DNA of 64,000 nucleotides from Aureimonas glaciei (GCF_014643375.1 NZ_BMJJ01000008.1:213757-277756), one strand, 5' to 3'. Positions 44,116 through 54,036 are shown, numbered from the stretch's first letter. Notes: generated by a model from the sequence alone, not told the origin. Program-made: numbers and translations.

Positions 44116-45084
44116 TTACAGCCAGCCGGAGCGCTTGAACCGGAAGTAAAGGTAGCCCGCGGCCGACAGGATGACGGCGACGGTCAGATGGTAGCCATAC
44201 TTCCAGCCGAGCTCGGGCATGTTCTGGAAATTCATGCCGTAGATGCCGGCGATGGCGGTGGGGACGGCGAGGATGGCCGCCCAGGCGGCGAGTTGGCGGG
44301 TGATCGTGCCCTGGCGCTGCTGTTCCAGAAGACTCGAAGCCTCCAGCACCGAGGAGAGGATTTCGCGCAGTCCCTCGACCATGCTGGCGATGCGGCGCAC
44401 GCGGTTCAGGACGTCCCGGAAGTAGGGCCGGACATGTGCGTCGATGCAGTCGACCTCGATATGGCCGAGCCGGCTCAGCACTTCCTCCGTCGGCCCCATG
44501 ATGCGGCGGAAGCGGATCATCTCGCGGCGCATGGCGAAGATGCGGCTGACCTCGGCGCGGCTGAGGAAGGTGTCGAGCGCCCGCCGCTCCATCTCGGCGA
44601 CGCTGTCCTCGATCGCCTCGACGATCGGCCCATAGCCGTCAACGATGAAGTCGAGCACGCCATGCAGGACATAGTCGACGCCGAGCTTCAGGAGATGTGG
44701 CGAGGCTTCGAGGCGGGCCCTGAGATCGGTGTGCTCGCGCAGCGAGCCAGAGCGCATGGTGATGATGTGGCTTTTGCCGACGAGGATCGCGGTCTTGCCG
44801 TAGGCGATGGCCTCGCCGTCAAGACGCGCCGTGCGGGCGACCACGAAGATCTCCTCGTCATAGACCTCGATCTTCGGCAGGACGTAGGGCTTGTGCGCGT
44901 TGCGGACGGCGAGGGGATGCAGGTTGAAGTGGCGCTGCAGCTGGGCCAGCTCGCGGTCGTCGGGATCGACGATGCCGATCCAGACGAACTCGCCGGGGGC
45001 GAGGGCGAGATCGGCGGCGTCGTCGAGCGACACGGCGCGGTCGCGCTTTCCCTCGGCATAGACATAGGCTGCAACGACGGTCAT
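44116..45084 (-). CDS. corA: CorA-type magnesium/cobalt transporter
   Basis: A 322-residue CorA. The large cytoplasmic domain is followed by two C-terminal membrane helices; the signature loop YGMNF (GIYGMNFQNMPELGW) joins them and forms the periplasmic selectivity filter. The final FRFKRSGWL is a positive-rich tail. The gene is flanked by rplY and prs on the same strand but has its own spaces on both sides. It should mediate Mg2+ uptake. Confidence 0.93.
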   Translation of the reverse strand: MTVVAAYVYAEGKRDRAVSLDDAADLALAPGEFVWIGIVDPDDRELAQLQRHFNLHPLAVRNAHKPYVLPKIEVYDEEIFVVARTARLDGEAIAYGKTAILVGKSHIITMRSGSLREHTDLRARLEASPHLLKLGVDYVLHGVLDFIVDGYGPIVEAIEDSVAEMERRALDTFLSRAEVSRIFAMRREMIRFRRIMGPTEEVLSRLGHIEVDCIDAHVRPYFRDVLNRVRRIASMVEGLREILSSVLEASSLLEQQRQGTITRQLAAWAAILAVPTAIAGIYGMNFQNMPELGWKYGYHLTVAVILSAAGYLYFRFKRSGWL

Positions 45085-45212
45085 CCGAACTCCCGCGGCT
45101 GGACGCGCGACGCCGGCCTTTCGCTATGCCTGCCGCGCCTTCGTCCTGGCGTCAAGCGCAGCGCTTCAGGCGGCCCGTCTTCGGGCGAAAGCTGCCGTGC
45201 GGCGGGGAAAGG

Positions 45213-46145
<933 letters not shown>

Positions 46146-46335
46146 CGTTGCTTGCCTGTCACAATTCCGAAGCCCGGCCACCGGCGATGCCGGCGGGGCC
46201 AAGCGTCATGGAGCCAAAATCGATGCGGTCCTGCACCGGGTGATTAGCAACATAGGGTCAGGAGTCAAACCAGACTTGCCGCCCGAAGGACGATTCCGAC
46301 GATAAGTGTGCATTGCGGTAAATGGGTCGCGTTGC

Positions 46336-46926
46336 TCAGCCGTTGGCCGCGACCTGCCGGCGAAACGCCTGGAGGGTCGTGGCCGCTATCCTGGCGAGTA
46401 CCGCCTGGTCGACCGCGGACCAGGGATCGGCGGCGGACCTGGCGATGGTCTCCTGACCTTGGATCCGGGTGATGCGGGTGCCGGCGGGGTCGACGACATC
46501 CCAGACATAGACCACGACCGTGCCCGATCCTTCGGACATCGCCGAGAAATAGCCTTTCAGCCGCAAGGGGGCGACGGGATCGCCGGAGGGCAGGATGGCG
46601 ATGCCGCTTTGCGCCGCGCTGGCGGCGAGCGCCTGCGACAGCGCCGCGACGGTCGCGGGCGGTGCTCCGACCAGCGGCAGGAATTGCACTGACCCCACCG
46701 TGCCCGTCGATGCCGGCTGCGAGGCGAGGGATGCCGATTGTGAGGCGCTCGCCGCGGGGGGCGAGACCGGCTCAGGCTGTGTCGCGGCCGTCGCTGCCCC
46801 GCCGCCGATCGCCGCCGGGGGCCTCAGACCGAAATCGGGACTTTCCGCAGCACTGCAGCCCGCCAGAACTCCCGCACTCAACGCGGCCAGGAGCGCGGGG
46901 CGCCCGAGAAAGGGACGCCAGGCCAT
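46336..46926 (-). CDS. Putative lipoprotein
   Basis: A 196-residue exported protein with a lipobox LAGC (Cys at 24). The following ~50 residues are Ala/Ser/Pro-rich and look flexible. The C-terminal domain (FLPLVGAPPATVAALSQALAASAAQSGIAILP, YFSAMSEGSGTVVVYVWDVVDPAGTRITRIQGQE, WSAVDQAVLARIAATTLQAF) resembles proteins of rhizobial envelopes without assigned function. Its ATG overlaps the M24 peptidase stop by one base (TGATG), so it is co-translated with it. Confidence 0.78.
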   Translation of the reverse strand: MAWRPFLGRPALLAALSAGVLAGCSAAESPDFGLRPPAAIGGGAATAATQPEPVSPPAASASQSASLASQPASTGTVGSVQFLPLVGAPPATVAALSQALAASAAQSGIAILPSGDPVAPLRLKGYFSAMSEGSGTVVVYVWDVVDPAGTRITRIQGQETIARSAADPWSAVDQAVLARIAATTLQAFRRQVAANG

Positions 46927-48077
46927 CAGGCCACCACCGTCAGGTCGAGCGGCAGCCGCGATAGCGATTCCGGGGCCTCCTCCGTCGTCAGATAGGTCTG
47001 GCCGAGGGTCATCGCCGTGCCGCTGTCGGAATCCATGATGATCATGTGGGCAAACAGAGTCATTCCCGGCAGGATCGGCTCGGCATTGCCGGAGACGAAC
47101 ATCTGCGGCTCCATCCAGGACGGCGCGTAGCGGGCGCCGAGCGAGTAGCCGCAGGCGCTGAGGCGATGGCGGACGAGGTCGTGCGCCTCCATCACCCCGG
47201 CATGCGCGTCGAAGACGTCGCCAAAGGTCTTGCCGGGCCGCATGGCCGCCTCGACGGCGGAAAGAGCCTCGCGCGCGGCCTCGGAGAGCTCGAGATGGCG
47301 GCTCGTCGGTGTGCCGACGATGACGGTCCGCATCAGCGCGGCATGATACTGCGCCTTCACGCCGGCCCATTCCAGCGTCAGCTGGTCGTCGGCATCGAGT
47401 TTGCGGCGGCCGGACTTGTAGCGGCACAGAAGCGCGTCGACGCCCGATCCGATGATGAAGGAATTGGCGGGATAGTCGCCACCCGCCTTCAGCACCGAGC
47501 CCTGCAGCGCATGCAGGAGATCGGCCTCGTCGGCACCGGGGGCGACCAGCGGGAGCATCGCCTCGAAGGCGTCGTCGCCGAGGCGCGCGGCCTCGCGCAC
47601 ATAGGCGATCTCGGCCGGGCTTTTGACGAGGCGCAGCGCCGGCACGAGGTCGGACGCATCCTTCAGGGCGGCGAAGGAGCCGAGCTTGGCCTCGACGAGG
47701 CGGCCATTGGCGGCGGTCAGACCGTGCGTCGCCCATTCCACGCCGAGCTTGGAGCCGAGCAGGCCCATCTCGTCGAGCATGTCGCGCAGGTCGATGGTCG
47801 GGTCCGCCGCGCCCCGGTCGCGCCAGACGGTGATGGTTTCCAGGATCGAGGTCTGGCGCGCCTGCCGCAGGTCGGCCGAACGCGTCAGAAGGCGCATGTC
47901 GCCGTCCGCCTTCACTGCCAGGCACTGGAAGAAGCAGAAGCCGAACGTGTCGTAGCCGGTCAGCCAGTACATCGATTCCTGGGCGAAGAGCAGGACGGCG
48001 TCGAGCTTGCGCTCGGCCATCTCCGCCAGCAGCCGGTCGCGGCGGGAAGCAAATTCGTCGCGCGAAAAATGCAGCAT
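46926..48077 (-). CDS. Xaa-Pro peptidase family M24 protein
   Basis: A 383-residue creatinase/aminopeptidase P-type protein with an N-terminal creatinase-like domain (MLHFSRDEFASRRDRLLAEMAERKLDAVLLF, TGYDTFGFCFFQCLAV) and the C-terminal pita-bread domain. Several usual metal ligands are replaced: the first block reads DDQLTLEWAGVKAQYHAALMRT instead of the dimetal Asp pair, and there is no obvious His ligand in RHRLSACGYSLG. The protein may therefore be a creatinase-like or ectoine-hydrolase-like member rather than a metallopeptidase. Upstream of the lipoprotein and just after pgeF. Confidence 0.85.
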   Translation of the reverse strand: MLHFSRDEFASRRDRLLAEMAERKLDAVLLFAQESMYWLTGYDTFGFCFFQCLAVKADGDMRLLTRSADLRQARQTSILETITVWRDRGAADPTIDLRDMLDEMGLLGSKLGVEWATHGLTAANGRLVEAKLGSFAALKDASDLVPALRLVKSPAEIAYVREAARLGDDAFEAMLPLVAPGADEADLLHALQGSVLKAGGDYPANSFIIGSGVDALLCRYKSGRRKLDADDQLTLEWAGVKAQYHAALMRTVIVGTPTSRHLELSEAAREALSAVEAAMRPGKTFGDVFDAHAGVMEAHDLVRHRLSACGYSLGARYAPSWMEPQMFVSGNAEPILPGMTLFAHMIIMDSDSGTAMTLGQTYLTTEEAPESLSRLPLDLTVVA

Positions 48078-48085
48078 GAAAGATC

Positions 48086-48895
48086 CTATCGGTCGATGGC
48101 AATCGCGGCGAGCTGCCGGCCGTAGTCGGCTTCGCCACGATGTGTTGCTCGGCGGAAGGAAAAGAAGAGGCTCTCCTCTCCGTAGGTGCAGCGGCCGACG
48201 AAGCGGGCGGCGACACCCGCTGCGCCAAGGCGCGCCAGGATGAAGCCGGGCAGGTCGAACTGCGCCTTGTCCTCGGCATGGCCGGGCGCAAAGAAACGGC
48301 CCGCATCGGGCGTTCCGCGCAGCACTTCGGCCCGCATGTCGTTGCCGACCTCGTAGTTTTCCTGCGTGATCGTCGGGCCGAGAACCGCCACGATGTTCTC
48401 GCGCTGCGCACCGCAGCCTTCCATGGCGGCGATCGTCGCCTCGATGACGCCGCCGGCCGCGCCCCGCCAGCCGGCATGGGCGGCACCGACGACGCCGGCT
48501 TTGGCATCGGCGAAGAGGATCGGCCCGCAATCGGCGGTCAGGACGCCGATGGCAAGGCCCGGCGTCCGCGTCACCAGGCCGTCAGCCCGCGGACGGTCCC
48601 CCGAAAGAGGCTCGGTCACGACCACCACTTCGGCAGAATGGACCTGGAAGAGCGTGGCGATTTCCCGATCGGGCTGGCCGAGGAAACTGGCGGCGCGGGC
48701 GCGGTTTTCGCGCACCGCCGCCGGGTCGTCGCTGGAGCCGAGACCCATGTTCAGCCCGGCATAGAGCCCGGTCGAGACCCCGCCGCGGCGGGTGAAGAAG
48801 CCATGGCGGATGCCGGGGGCATCGCCGAGTTCCGGGGCCGTCAGCACGTCCGAAACCGACAGTGAGAAGGCAGGCGTGGTGAGGTGATTTGACAT
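48086..48895 (-). CDS. pgeF: Peptidoglycan editing factor/laccase-domain protein
   Basis: A 269-residue PgeF (YfiH, DUF152). The Zn/Cu-binding His and Cys occur in LFQVHSAEVVVV (first His), LTADCGPILFAD (Cys) and GAAHAGWRGAAGGVIEATI (second His). The N-terminal GIRHGFFTRRGGVSTGLYAGLN is also diagnostic. In E. coli PgeF removes peptides with L-Ser misplaced in peptidoglycan precursors. It lies between the MidA-like gene and the M24 gene on the same strand. Confidence 0.93.
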   Translation of the reverse strand: MSNHLTTPAFSLSVSDVLTAPELGDAPGIRHGFFTRRGGVSTGLYAGLNMGLGSSDDPAAVRENRARAASFLGQPDREIATLFQVHSAEVVVVTEPLSGDRPRADGLVTRTPGLAIGVLTADCGPILFADAKAGVVGAAHAGWRGAAGGVIEATIAAMEGCGAQRENIVAVLGPTITQENYEVGNDMRAEVLRGTPDAGRFFAPGHAEDKAQFDLPGFILARLGAAGVAARFVGRCTYGEESLFFSFRRATHRGEADYGRQLAAIAIDR

Positions 48896-48928
48896 CGCGC
48901 GGGATGGTGGTGGACCCGCCCGGTGAAG

Positions 48929-50059
48929 TCAATCGGCGATGGGGATCTTGAAGGGCGGCAGCGGAAGTCTCGTCGAAGATGCTGCCAACACCTTGAAAAG
49001 GCGTCCCATTTCGTTCTCGTTTCCACCGGCCAGGCGGCGCGCGGCAACGGCCAGCGCGTCCTGTTCGTCTATGCTTCGGCCCCGGCCGAGCGCCCCGGCG
49101 CGTTCGGCGAGGCCGAGCCGAAGCAGAAATTCGCCCTGATCCATGACCGGCGCGACGGCGAGCCGCGCCTGGCTGAATCGGGCGGTCAGGACCGAGAAAT
49201 CGACATGGCTGGTGATGTCGCTGTGGCCGGGGTCGACCAGCGGATCGGCAAAGCCGTGCGAGCGCATCGCTTGCAGCGTGTCGCCATAGGCACTGTCGGC
49301 GTGGCCGTAGTCGAAGAGAAGCGCGAGACCGCCGCTAGCGGCGAGGCGCGACGCCAGGCTGTCGGCCAGAGCGCTGCGCTGGGGCGAAAGCTCGATGATG
49401 TCGCCCGGGCGGGGGGGCGGCAGGCTTTCGGGCAGGTCGAGGGCTGCAGCCGGCAGCGGGACGGTGCCGAAGACGAGGCGGCCGTCGGGTGCGCGGCCGA
49501 CGCGTTTCTCCCGCCAGCCGTCTGCCGCCCACACGAACTGGCGGATGGCGACGGCGTCGAAGAGTTCGTTGGCGACGAGGAGGAGGGGCCCCGGCTCGAT
49601 CGCGGACAGGCGCTTGCGGTGACGGATCGGCAGGTCGAAGGAGGCCAGCCGCTCGGCCTGGATCCGGGCCAGCCGGTCGCTGGTCTCGACCAGGGTGACG
49701 CGCGCGGCGGCGAGGAAGGCGCGGTCGAGGCGCCCGGCGGTGCGCAGGATGTCGGCCATCAGCGTGCCGCGACCGGGGCCCATCTCGGCGAGGACGAAGG
49801 GCGAGGGCGCGCCGAGCGCCTGCCAGGCGGCGACCAGCCAGGCGGCGACGAGTTCGCCGAACATCTGGCTGATCTCCGGCGCGGTGACGAAATCGCCGCG
49901 GGCGCCGAACGGGTCCTGGCTGGCATAGTAGCCATGCTCGGGGTGGAACAGCGCCAGATCCCAATAGCGCTCGATGCTGATCGGCCCGTTGCGGTCGATG
50001 ATGTCGCCGATCAGCCGCTTCAGCGGGCTCTCGGGGGCTGCCGCAGGGGTGGGCGTCAC
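48929..50059 (-). CDS. SAM-dependent methyltransferase, MidA/NDUFAF7-like
   Basis: A 376-residue protein of the DUF185/MidA family. GPISIERYWDLALFHPEHGYYASQDPFGARGDFVTAPEISQMFGE is the family N-terminus; the SAM site is FVLAEMGPGRGTLMADILR, and LLLVANELFDAVAIRQFV follows. The mitochondrial homologue NDUFAF7 methylates an Arg of a complex I subunit, so a role in NADH dehydrogenase assembly is plausible. GTG start overlaps the lgt stop as GTGA. In rhizobia this gene commonly lies between lgt and pgeF. Confidence 0.92.
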   Translation of the reverse strand: MTPTPAAAPESPLKRLIGDIIDRNGPISIERYWDLALFHPEHGYYASQDPFGARGDFVTAPEISQMFGELVAAWLVAAWQALGAPSPFVLAEMGPGRGTLMADILRTAGRLDRAFLAAARVTLVETSDRLARIQAERLASFDLPIRHRKRLSAIEPGPLLLVANELFDAVAIRQFVWAADGWREKRVGRAPDGRLVFGTVPLPAAALDLPESLPPPRPGDIIELSPQRSALADSLASRLAASGGLALLFDYGHADSAYGDTLQAMRSHGFADPLVDPGHSDITSHVDFSVLTARFSQARLAVAPVMDQGEFLLRLGLAERAGALGRGRSIDEQDALAVAARRLAGGNENEMGRLFKVLAASSTRLPLPPFKIPIAD

Positions 50060-50940
50060 GGCTTGGCGATGCTGCCGGGTGTCGCCTCGCCGGGTTCTGC
50101 ACGCGGCGCGTAGACGGTCGGCTTGGCCGAGAGCATGGCCCACAGCGCCAGCAGCAGCATCGGCAGCGAGAGGACCATGCCCATGGTTAGCCAGCCGCCG
50201 TAGAGATAGCCGAGCTGGACGTCGGGGACCCGGAAGAACTCGACGAAGATGCGCGCCAGGCCATAGCCGCCGATGAAGGCGCCGCCGACGAAGCGCGGTC
50301 GTTTGAACATCTTGAAATGGTGGGTCAGGATGCGCAGCAGGCACCAGAGCACGACGCCTTCCAACAGGCCCTCGTAGAGCTGGCTCGGATGGCGCGGTTC
50401 CGGGCCGCCACTGGGAAAGACAAAAGCCCAGGGAACGCTCGTCGGCGCGCCCCAGAGCTCGGAATTGATGAAATTGGCAAGCCGCCCGAACAGGAGGCCG
50501 AAGGGAACCGAGGCGGCGACGACGTCGATCAGGCTCCACAGCGGGATTTTCTGGCGCCGAGTGAAGATGGCGGTGGCGATGACCACGCCGATCAGCCCGC
50601 CATGGAAAGACATGCCGCCCTCCCAGATCCGCAGCATCGCCCAGGGATCCACGCTGTAGCGGTGGAAGTCGTAGAACAGGATCGATCCGATCCGCCCGCC
50701 GAGGATGATGCCGCCGGTGATCCACAGGATGAAGTCGTCGATCTGCAGCACGGTGATCGGCGAGACGCCGTTCGGCCAGAGCTTGGTGTTGGAGACGAGG
50801 GCGCGCCCGTAGAGCCAGCCGCAGACGATGCCCGCGACATAGGCCAGGCCATACCAGCGCAGGGCGATCGGTCCGATCTCCAGGAACACCGGATCGATAT
50901 TGGGAAAGGTCAGCACGCCGAGCGTGGAAAAGGTCATCAT
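50056..50940 (-). CDS. lgt: Prolipoprotein diacylglyceryl transferase
   Basis: A 294-residue Lgt with seven membrane helices, which attaches diacylglycerol to lipobox Cys residues, such as those of the small lipoproteins in this window. The signature is FGRLANFINSELWGAPT; other conserved pieces are WYGLAYVAGIVCGWL, GGIILGGRIGSILFYDF, WEGGMSFHGGLIG, and HPSQLYEGLLEG. ATG at 50940 precedes MMTFSTLGVLTFPNIDPV. Divergent from ubiK. Confidence 0.96.
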   Translation of the reverse strand: MMTFSTLGVLTFPNIDPVFLEIGPIALRWYGLAYVAGIVCGWLYGRALVSNTKLWPNGVSPITVLQIDDFILWITGGIILGGRIGSILFYDFHRYSVDPWAMLRIWEGGMSFHGGLIGVVIATAIFTRRQKIPLWSLIDVVAASVPFGLLFGRLANFINSELWGAPTSVPWAFVFPSGGPEPRHPSQLYEGLLEGVVLWCLLRILTHHFKMFKRPRFVGGAFIGGYGLARIFVEFFRVPDVQLGYLYGGWLTMGMVLSLPMLLLALWAMLSAKPTVYAPRAEPGEATPGSIAKP

Positions 50941-51111
50941 CGGACGGGGTCGGCTCCGTTGGCAGGCTGCGCGCCGGCGGACCTTGGTCGCGCCGGCCGA
51001 AGGGGTCAAGCAGGATGGGGGCTTGCGGTGGACACGGCGGCGGCGGCATTGCCAAGCCGGGCCCGGCTCCCTAACTCCAGAGGCGACCTATCACCTGCTG
51101 GAGACGCCGCT

Positions 51112-51387
51112 ATGACCAATCGTGCCCCGAACCGGATGCTGGACGAATTTGCCCGGATGATGACGGATGCCGCCGGCGCTGCGCAGGGTGTGCGCCGCGA
51201 GGTCGAGACCGCGTTTCGGGCGCAGGGCGAGCGGCTGATCAATGGCATGGATCTCGTCCAGCGCGAGGAGTTCGAAGCGGTTCGCGACATGGCCGCCAAG
51301 GCGCGGCTGGAAAACGAGGCGTTGAAGAAACGCCTGGCGGATCTCGAGGCGAGAATGCCGCCTGCTCCGGTTTCCGGCGAGTTCTAA
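51112..51387 (+). CDS. ubiK: Accessory ubiquinone-biosynthesis factor UbiK-like
   Basis: A 91-residue protein with the BMFP/DUF526 layout: an amphipathic N-terminal helix (MLDEFARMMTDAAGAAQGVRREVETAFRAQGERLI) and a trimer-forming coiled coil (REEFEAVRDMAAKARLENEALKKRLADLEARM). In enterobacteria UbiK assists the ubiquinone-synthesis complex and binds lipids. The ATG at 51112 follows a cgccgct stretch. Divergent from lgt, upstream of YbjN. Confidence 0.88.
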   Translation: MTNRAPNRMLDEFARMMTDAAGAAQGVRREVETAFRAQGERLINGMDLVQREEFEAVRDMAAKARLENEALKKRLADLEARMPPAPVSGEF

Positions 51388-51659
51388 GATTTATCCACAG
51401 GCTGTCAACAGGTTTTCCCCTGTTTGTTCCGGACTCGAAAGCTCTTTTGCGAGAGTCGCTTAAGTCGGGCGGGTGGCCCGACTTGAAGCTCGACCGTCCC
51501 TAAATTGGTTAATATTTCCCTTACCCCCTTAAGCCGGAGAATCCCGGCCTATACACTGATTCATAAGGGTGATTCGTCGCGATGACGGCGCCCGGCAAGG
51601 GCGCCTTGGTCCTTGCGGCGTGCGGCGCCTGATGCGGTTGCGGGGAATCTGGGGTGAGA
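51388..51659. other. Structured intergenic region with a DnaA-box sequence
   Basis: 272 bases between ubiK and ybjN. TTATCCACA at 51391-51399 equals the DnaA-box consensus. Two stem-loops follow: gactc with gagtc (51432-51457) and a perfect nine-base stem aagtcgggc with gcccgactt (51462-51484). It is locally richer in A/T near 51500-51530. Possible roles are terminator, 5' regulatory region or a small RNA; no protein frame. Confidence 0.4.
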
Positions 51660-52160
51660 ATGAATTTCGGCGAAATGGAACTGGAGCGCCAGTTCAACCC
51701 GGTCGATGTGATCGAGCTGGTGGCGGCCAGCCGCGACTGGTCGTTCGAGCGTCCCTGCGACGACGAGATCGCCATGTCGGTCGCCGGCGTCTGGACCGAA
51801 TACGCCGTGTCCTTTTCCTGGATGCCGGACAACGAGGCGCTGCATCTGGGCTGTGCCTTCGACATGAAGGTGCCCGAGCATCGCCAGGTCGAGGTGCTTC
51901 GTCTCCTGGCCAAGATCAATCCGCAATTGCTGGTCGGCCATTTCGACCTCTGGCCGGCGGAAGGGGCGGTGATGTTCCGCCACGCTTTGCTCCTGTCGGG
52001 CGGCGCCGACCCCACCAGTCAGCAGGCGGAGCGTCTTCTCACCTGCGCGCTGGAGAACTGCGAGCGCTTCTACCAGGCCTTCCAGTTCGTCGTCTGGGCT
52101 TCCAAGGATGCCGACGAGGCGCTCGCCTGCAGCCTGTTCGAGACCGTGGGGCGGGCATGA
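51660..52160 (+). CDS. YbjN domain-containing protein
   Basis: A 166-residue YbjN-fold protein (type III secretion chaperone-like fold). Conserved features: ELERQFNPVDVIELVAASRDWSFERPCDDEIAMSVAGVW, FSWMPDNEALHLGCAFD and LLAKINPQLLVGHFDLWPAEGAVMFRHALLL. Function unproven; E. coli YbjN affects stress tolerance and motility. Starts six bases after a GTG that is an alternative (51654). Stop overlaps the proC start as ATGA. Confidence 0.87.
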   Translation: MNFGEMELERQFNPVDVIELVAASRDWSFERPCDDEIAMSVAGVWTEYAVSFSWMPDNEALHLGCAFDMKVPEHRQVEVLRLLAKINPQLLVGHFDLWPAEGAVMFRHALLLSGGADPTSQQAERLLTCALENCERFYQAFQFVVWASKDADEALACSLFETVGRA

Positions 52161-52981
52161 GCGCGGTTTCGTCGGGGCCGGGCCGGCTGCTGCTGGTCGG
52201 CGGCGGCAATATGGGTGGCGCGATGCTGCGCGGCTGGGTCGACTTCGGCCTGCCGGCGGACGACCTGCACGTCGTCGATCCCCAGCCCGGCGAGGCGCTG
52301 CGCGCGCTGATCGCCGAGGGTCGCCTGCGCCATTCCACCACCGTGCCGACGTCGCCCTTCGATGTCGTCGTCCTGGCGGTGAAGCCGCAGGTGATGGGTG
52401 ATATCCTGCCGAACCTGGCGCCCGCCCTGACACCGGAAACCTTGGTGATTTCGGTCGCCGCGGGCAAGACCATTGCCTTCATCGCCGCAACGCTGGGCGA
52501 GCGACCGATCGTGCGGGCCATGCCCAACACGCCGGCCCTGATCGGCCGCGGCATCACCGGCTGTTTCGCCAATCCTCTGGTGACGCCGGCCTTGCGCGAC
52601 AAGGCCGAGGCGCTGCTGTCGGCGAGCGGCGCCGTCGTCTGGGTCGAAGCCGAGGCGGACATCGATGCGGTGACGGCGGTTTCCGGTAGCGGCCCGGCCT
52701 ATGTGTTCCACTTAACCGAAGCGCTGGCGGCGGCCGGCGAGGCCATGGGTCTCGCGCCTGACCTGGCGATGACGCTGGCGCGCCACACCGTGGCGGGCGC
52801 CGGCGAGCTGATGATCCAGTCGCCCGAGGCGCCGGCGCAGCTGCGCCGCAACGTCACCTCGCCGAACGGCACGACCCAGGCCGCGCTCGACGTGCTGATG
52901 GCCGAGGACGGGCTCGGGCCCTTGATGCGGCACGCCGTGACGGCCGCCCGTGATCGCGCCCGCGAACTGTCGAAGGACTGA
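52157..52981 (+). CDS. proC: Pyrroline-5-carboxylate reductase
   Basis: A 274-residue ProC, making proline from pyrroline-5-carboxylate with NAD(P)H. The dinucleotide fold is LLLVGGGNMGGAMLRGW; VLAVKPQVM and RAMPNTPALIGRGITG are the next blocks; the C-terminal dimer/active-site signature is HTVAGAGELMIQSPEAPAQLRRNVTSPNGTTQAALDVL. The ATG is inside the ybjN stop. Confidence 0.96.
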   Translation: MSAVSSGPGRLLLVGGGNMGGAMLRGWVDFGLPADDLHVVDPQPGEALRALIAEGRLRHSTTVPTSPFDVVVLAVKPQVMGDILPNLAPALTPETLVISVAAGKTIAFIAATLGERPIVRAMPNTPALIGRGITGCFANPLVTPALRDKAEALLSASGAVVWVEAEADIDAVTAVSGSGPAYVFHLTEALAAAGEAMGLAPDLAMTLARHTVAGAGELMIQSPEAPAQLRRNVTSPNGTTQAALDVLMAEDGLGPLMRHAVTAARDRARELSKD

Positions 52982-52984
52982 GCC

Positions 52985-53341
52985 ATGACCGAGAACGCGC
53001 CCAGCGCGGAGATCGCCTTCGGCGATTTCCTGAAAGTCGATATCCGCGTCGGCACCATCGTCGAGGTCGAGCCCTTTCCGGAGGCGCGCAAGCCCGCCTT
53101 TCGCCTGAAGATCGACTTCGGCCCGGAGATCGGCGTGAAGAAATCTTCGGCGCAGATCACCGCGCACTATACGCCGGAGACGCTGGTCGGCCGGCAGGTC
53201 GTCGCCGTCGTCAATTTCCCGCCGCGCCAGATCGGCCCGATGCGATCGGAAGTGCTGACCCTGGGCGTTCCGGACGAGGCGGGCGAGGTGGTGCTTCTGG
53301 CGCCCAGCCAGGGCGTGCCGAATGGCGGCAGGCTGTTCTGA
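52985..53341 (+). CDS. csaA: tRNA-binding domain protein CsaA-like
   Basis: A 118-residue single OB-fold protein with the EMAP/CsaA family sequence [67 protein letters not shown]. CsaA binds tRNA and has chaperone-like activity in Bacillus. It begins three bases after the proC stop (TGA GCC ATG) and its stop abuts that of the PIN toxin gene running the other way. Confidence 0.93.
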   Translation: MTENAPSAEIAFGDFLKVDIRVGTIVEVEPFPEARKPAFRLKIDFGPEIGVKKSSAQITAHYTPETLVGRQVVAVVNFPPRQIGPMRSEVLTLGVPDEAGEVVLLAPSQGVPNGGRLF

Positions 53342-53728
53342 TCAGGCGAGGTCGACGAGGTCTCCGTACCGCCGCAGAACACGATCGACCGTGCAAAATT
53401 TCGCCGACATTTCGATGGCCTGAGCCAGGAGCAGCCGGTCGAACGGGTCACGGTGATGCAGGGGTAGGTCGTCGACCCTCAAAGTCACGGCGGCGAGGAT
53501 CGGCAGTTCGACAAAATCGGCGGCAAGGGCGGCCGCGAGCACCTGCTTTGGCGTCGCCTGCAAATTCGTTCGCCCCATCGACGCTTTGATCGTGAGTTCC
53601 CAGATGCTCGCGGCGCTGAAGTAGACGACGTTGTTCCGGTCGACCAGAAGCTGGCGGGTTCGATCTTGGATACGGTTGGGCTCCAACAGTGCCCAGAGCA
53701 GAATGTGGGTGTCGATCAGCAGCCGCAT
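53342..53728 (-). CDS. PIN-domain toxin (VapC-like)
   Basis: A 128-residue PIN ribonuclease. The acidic Mg-binding residues are D6 (LLIDTHILLWALLE), E44 (SIWELTIKASMG), D94/D97 (HHRDPFDRLL) and D115 (CTVDRVLRRYG), all preserved, so the toxin is probably active. Its start overlaps the antitoxin stop by one base (TGATG). Target likely tRNA or rRNA, as in VapC; no cleavage site can be predicted. Confidence 0.9.
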   Translation of the reverse strand: MRLLIDTHILLWALLEPNRIQDRTRQLLVDRNNVVYFSAASIWELTIKASMGRTNLQATPKQVLAAALAADFVELPILAAVTLRVDDLPLHHRDPFDRLLLAQAIEMSAKFCTVDRVLRRYGDLVDLA

Positions 53729-53970
53729 CAGCGGCCTTCGAACAGGACCAGAATCTCGTCAGGAAGAGGGTCGTCGAAATCGTCGGGGACCGTGCCGAGC
53801 CCCGCCAACCCGCCCAGCCGACGCTGGCCTTTCGTCGTCGGATCAGCAATAGGCACAAGCCGGGCGCTCGGAACGCCCGCGGATGAGATCACGATGTCTT
53901 CGCCCGATGCTGCACGCTGCAGCAAATCGCCGAGGTGAGCTGCTGCAAGTTTCGCCTCGATCGTCGTCAT
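53728..53970 (-). CDS. Phd/YefM-type antitoxin
   Basis: An 80-residue antitoxin. The N-terminal DNA-binding domain (MTTIEAKLAAAHLGDLLQRAASGEDIVISSAGVPSARLVPI) has the Phd/YefM layout and would autorepress the operon. The C-terminal part, acidic and rich in Asp (VPDDFDDPLPDEILVLFEGR), is the probable toxin-neutralising tail. Forms a type II toxin-antitoxin pair with the PIN protein. Confidence 0.87.
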   Translation of the reverse strand: MTTIEAKLAAAHLGDLLQRAASGEDIVISSAGVPSARLVPIADPTTKGQRRLGGLAGLGTVPDDFDDPLPDEILVLFEGR

Positions 53971-54036
53971 CGCAGGGCATCCGAAGCTCGTCTGTCAGGA
54001 AGGAATAATACGTCCATCCCAATCCTCGGCCAAGGC

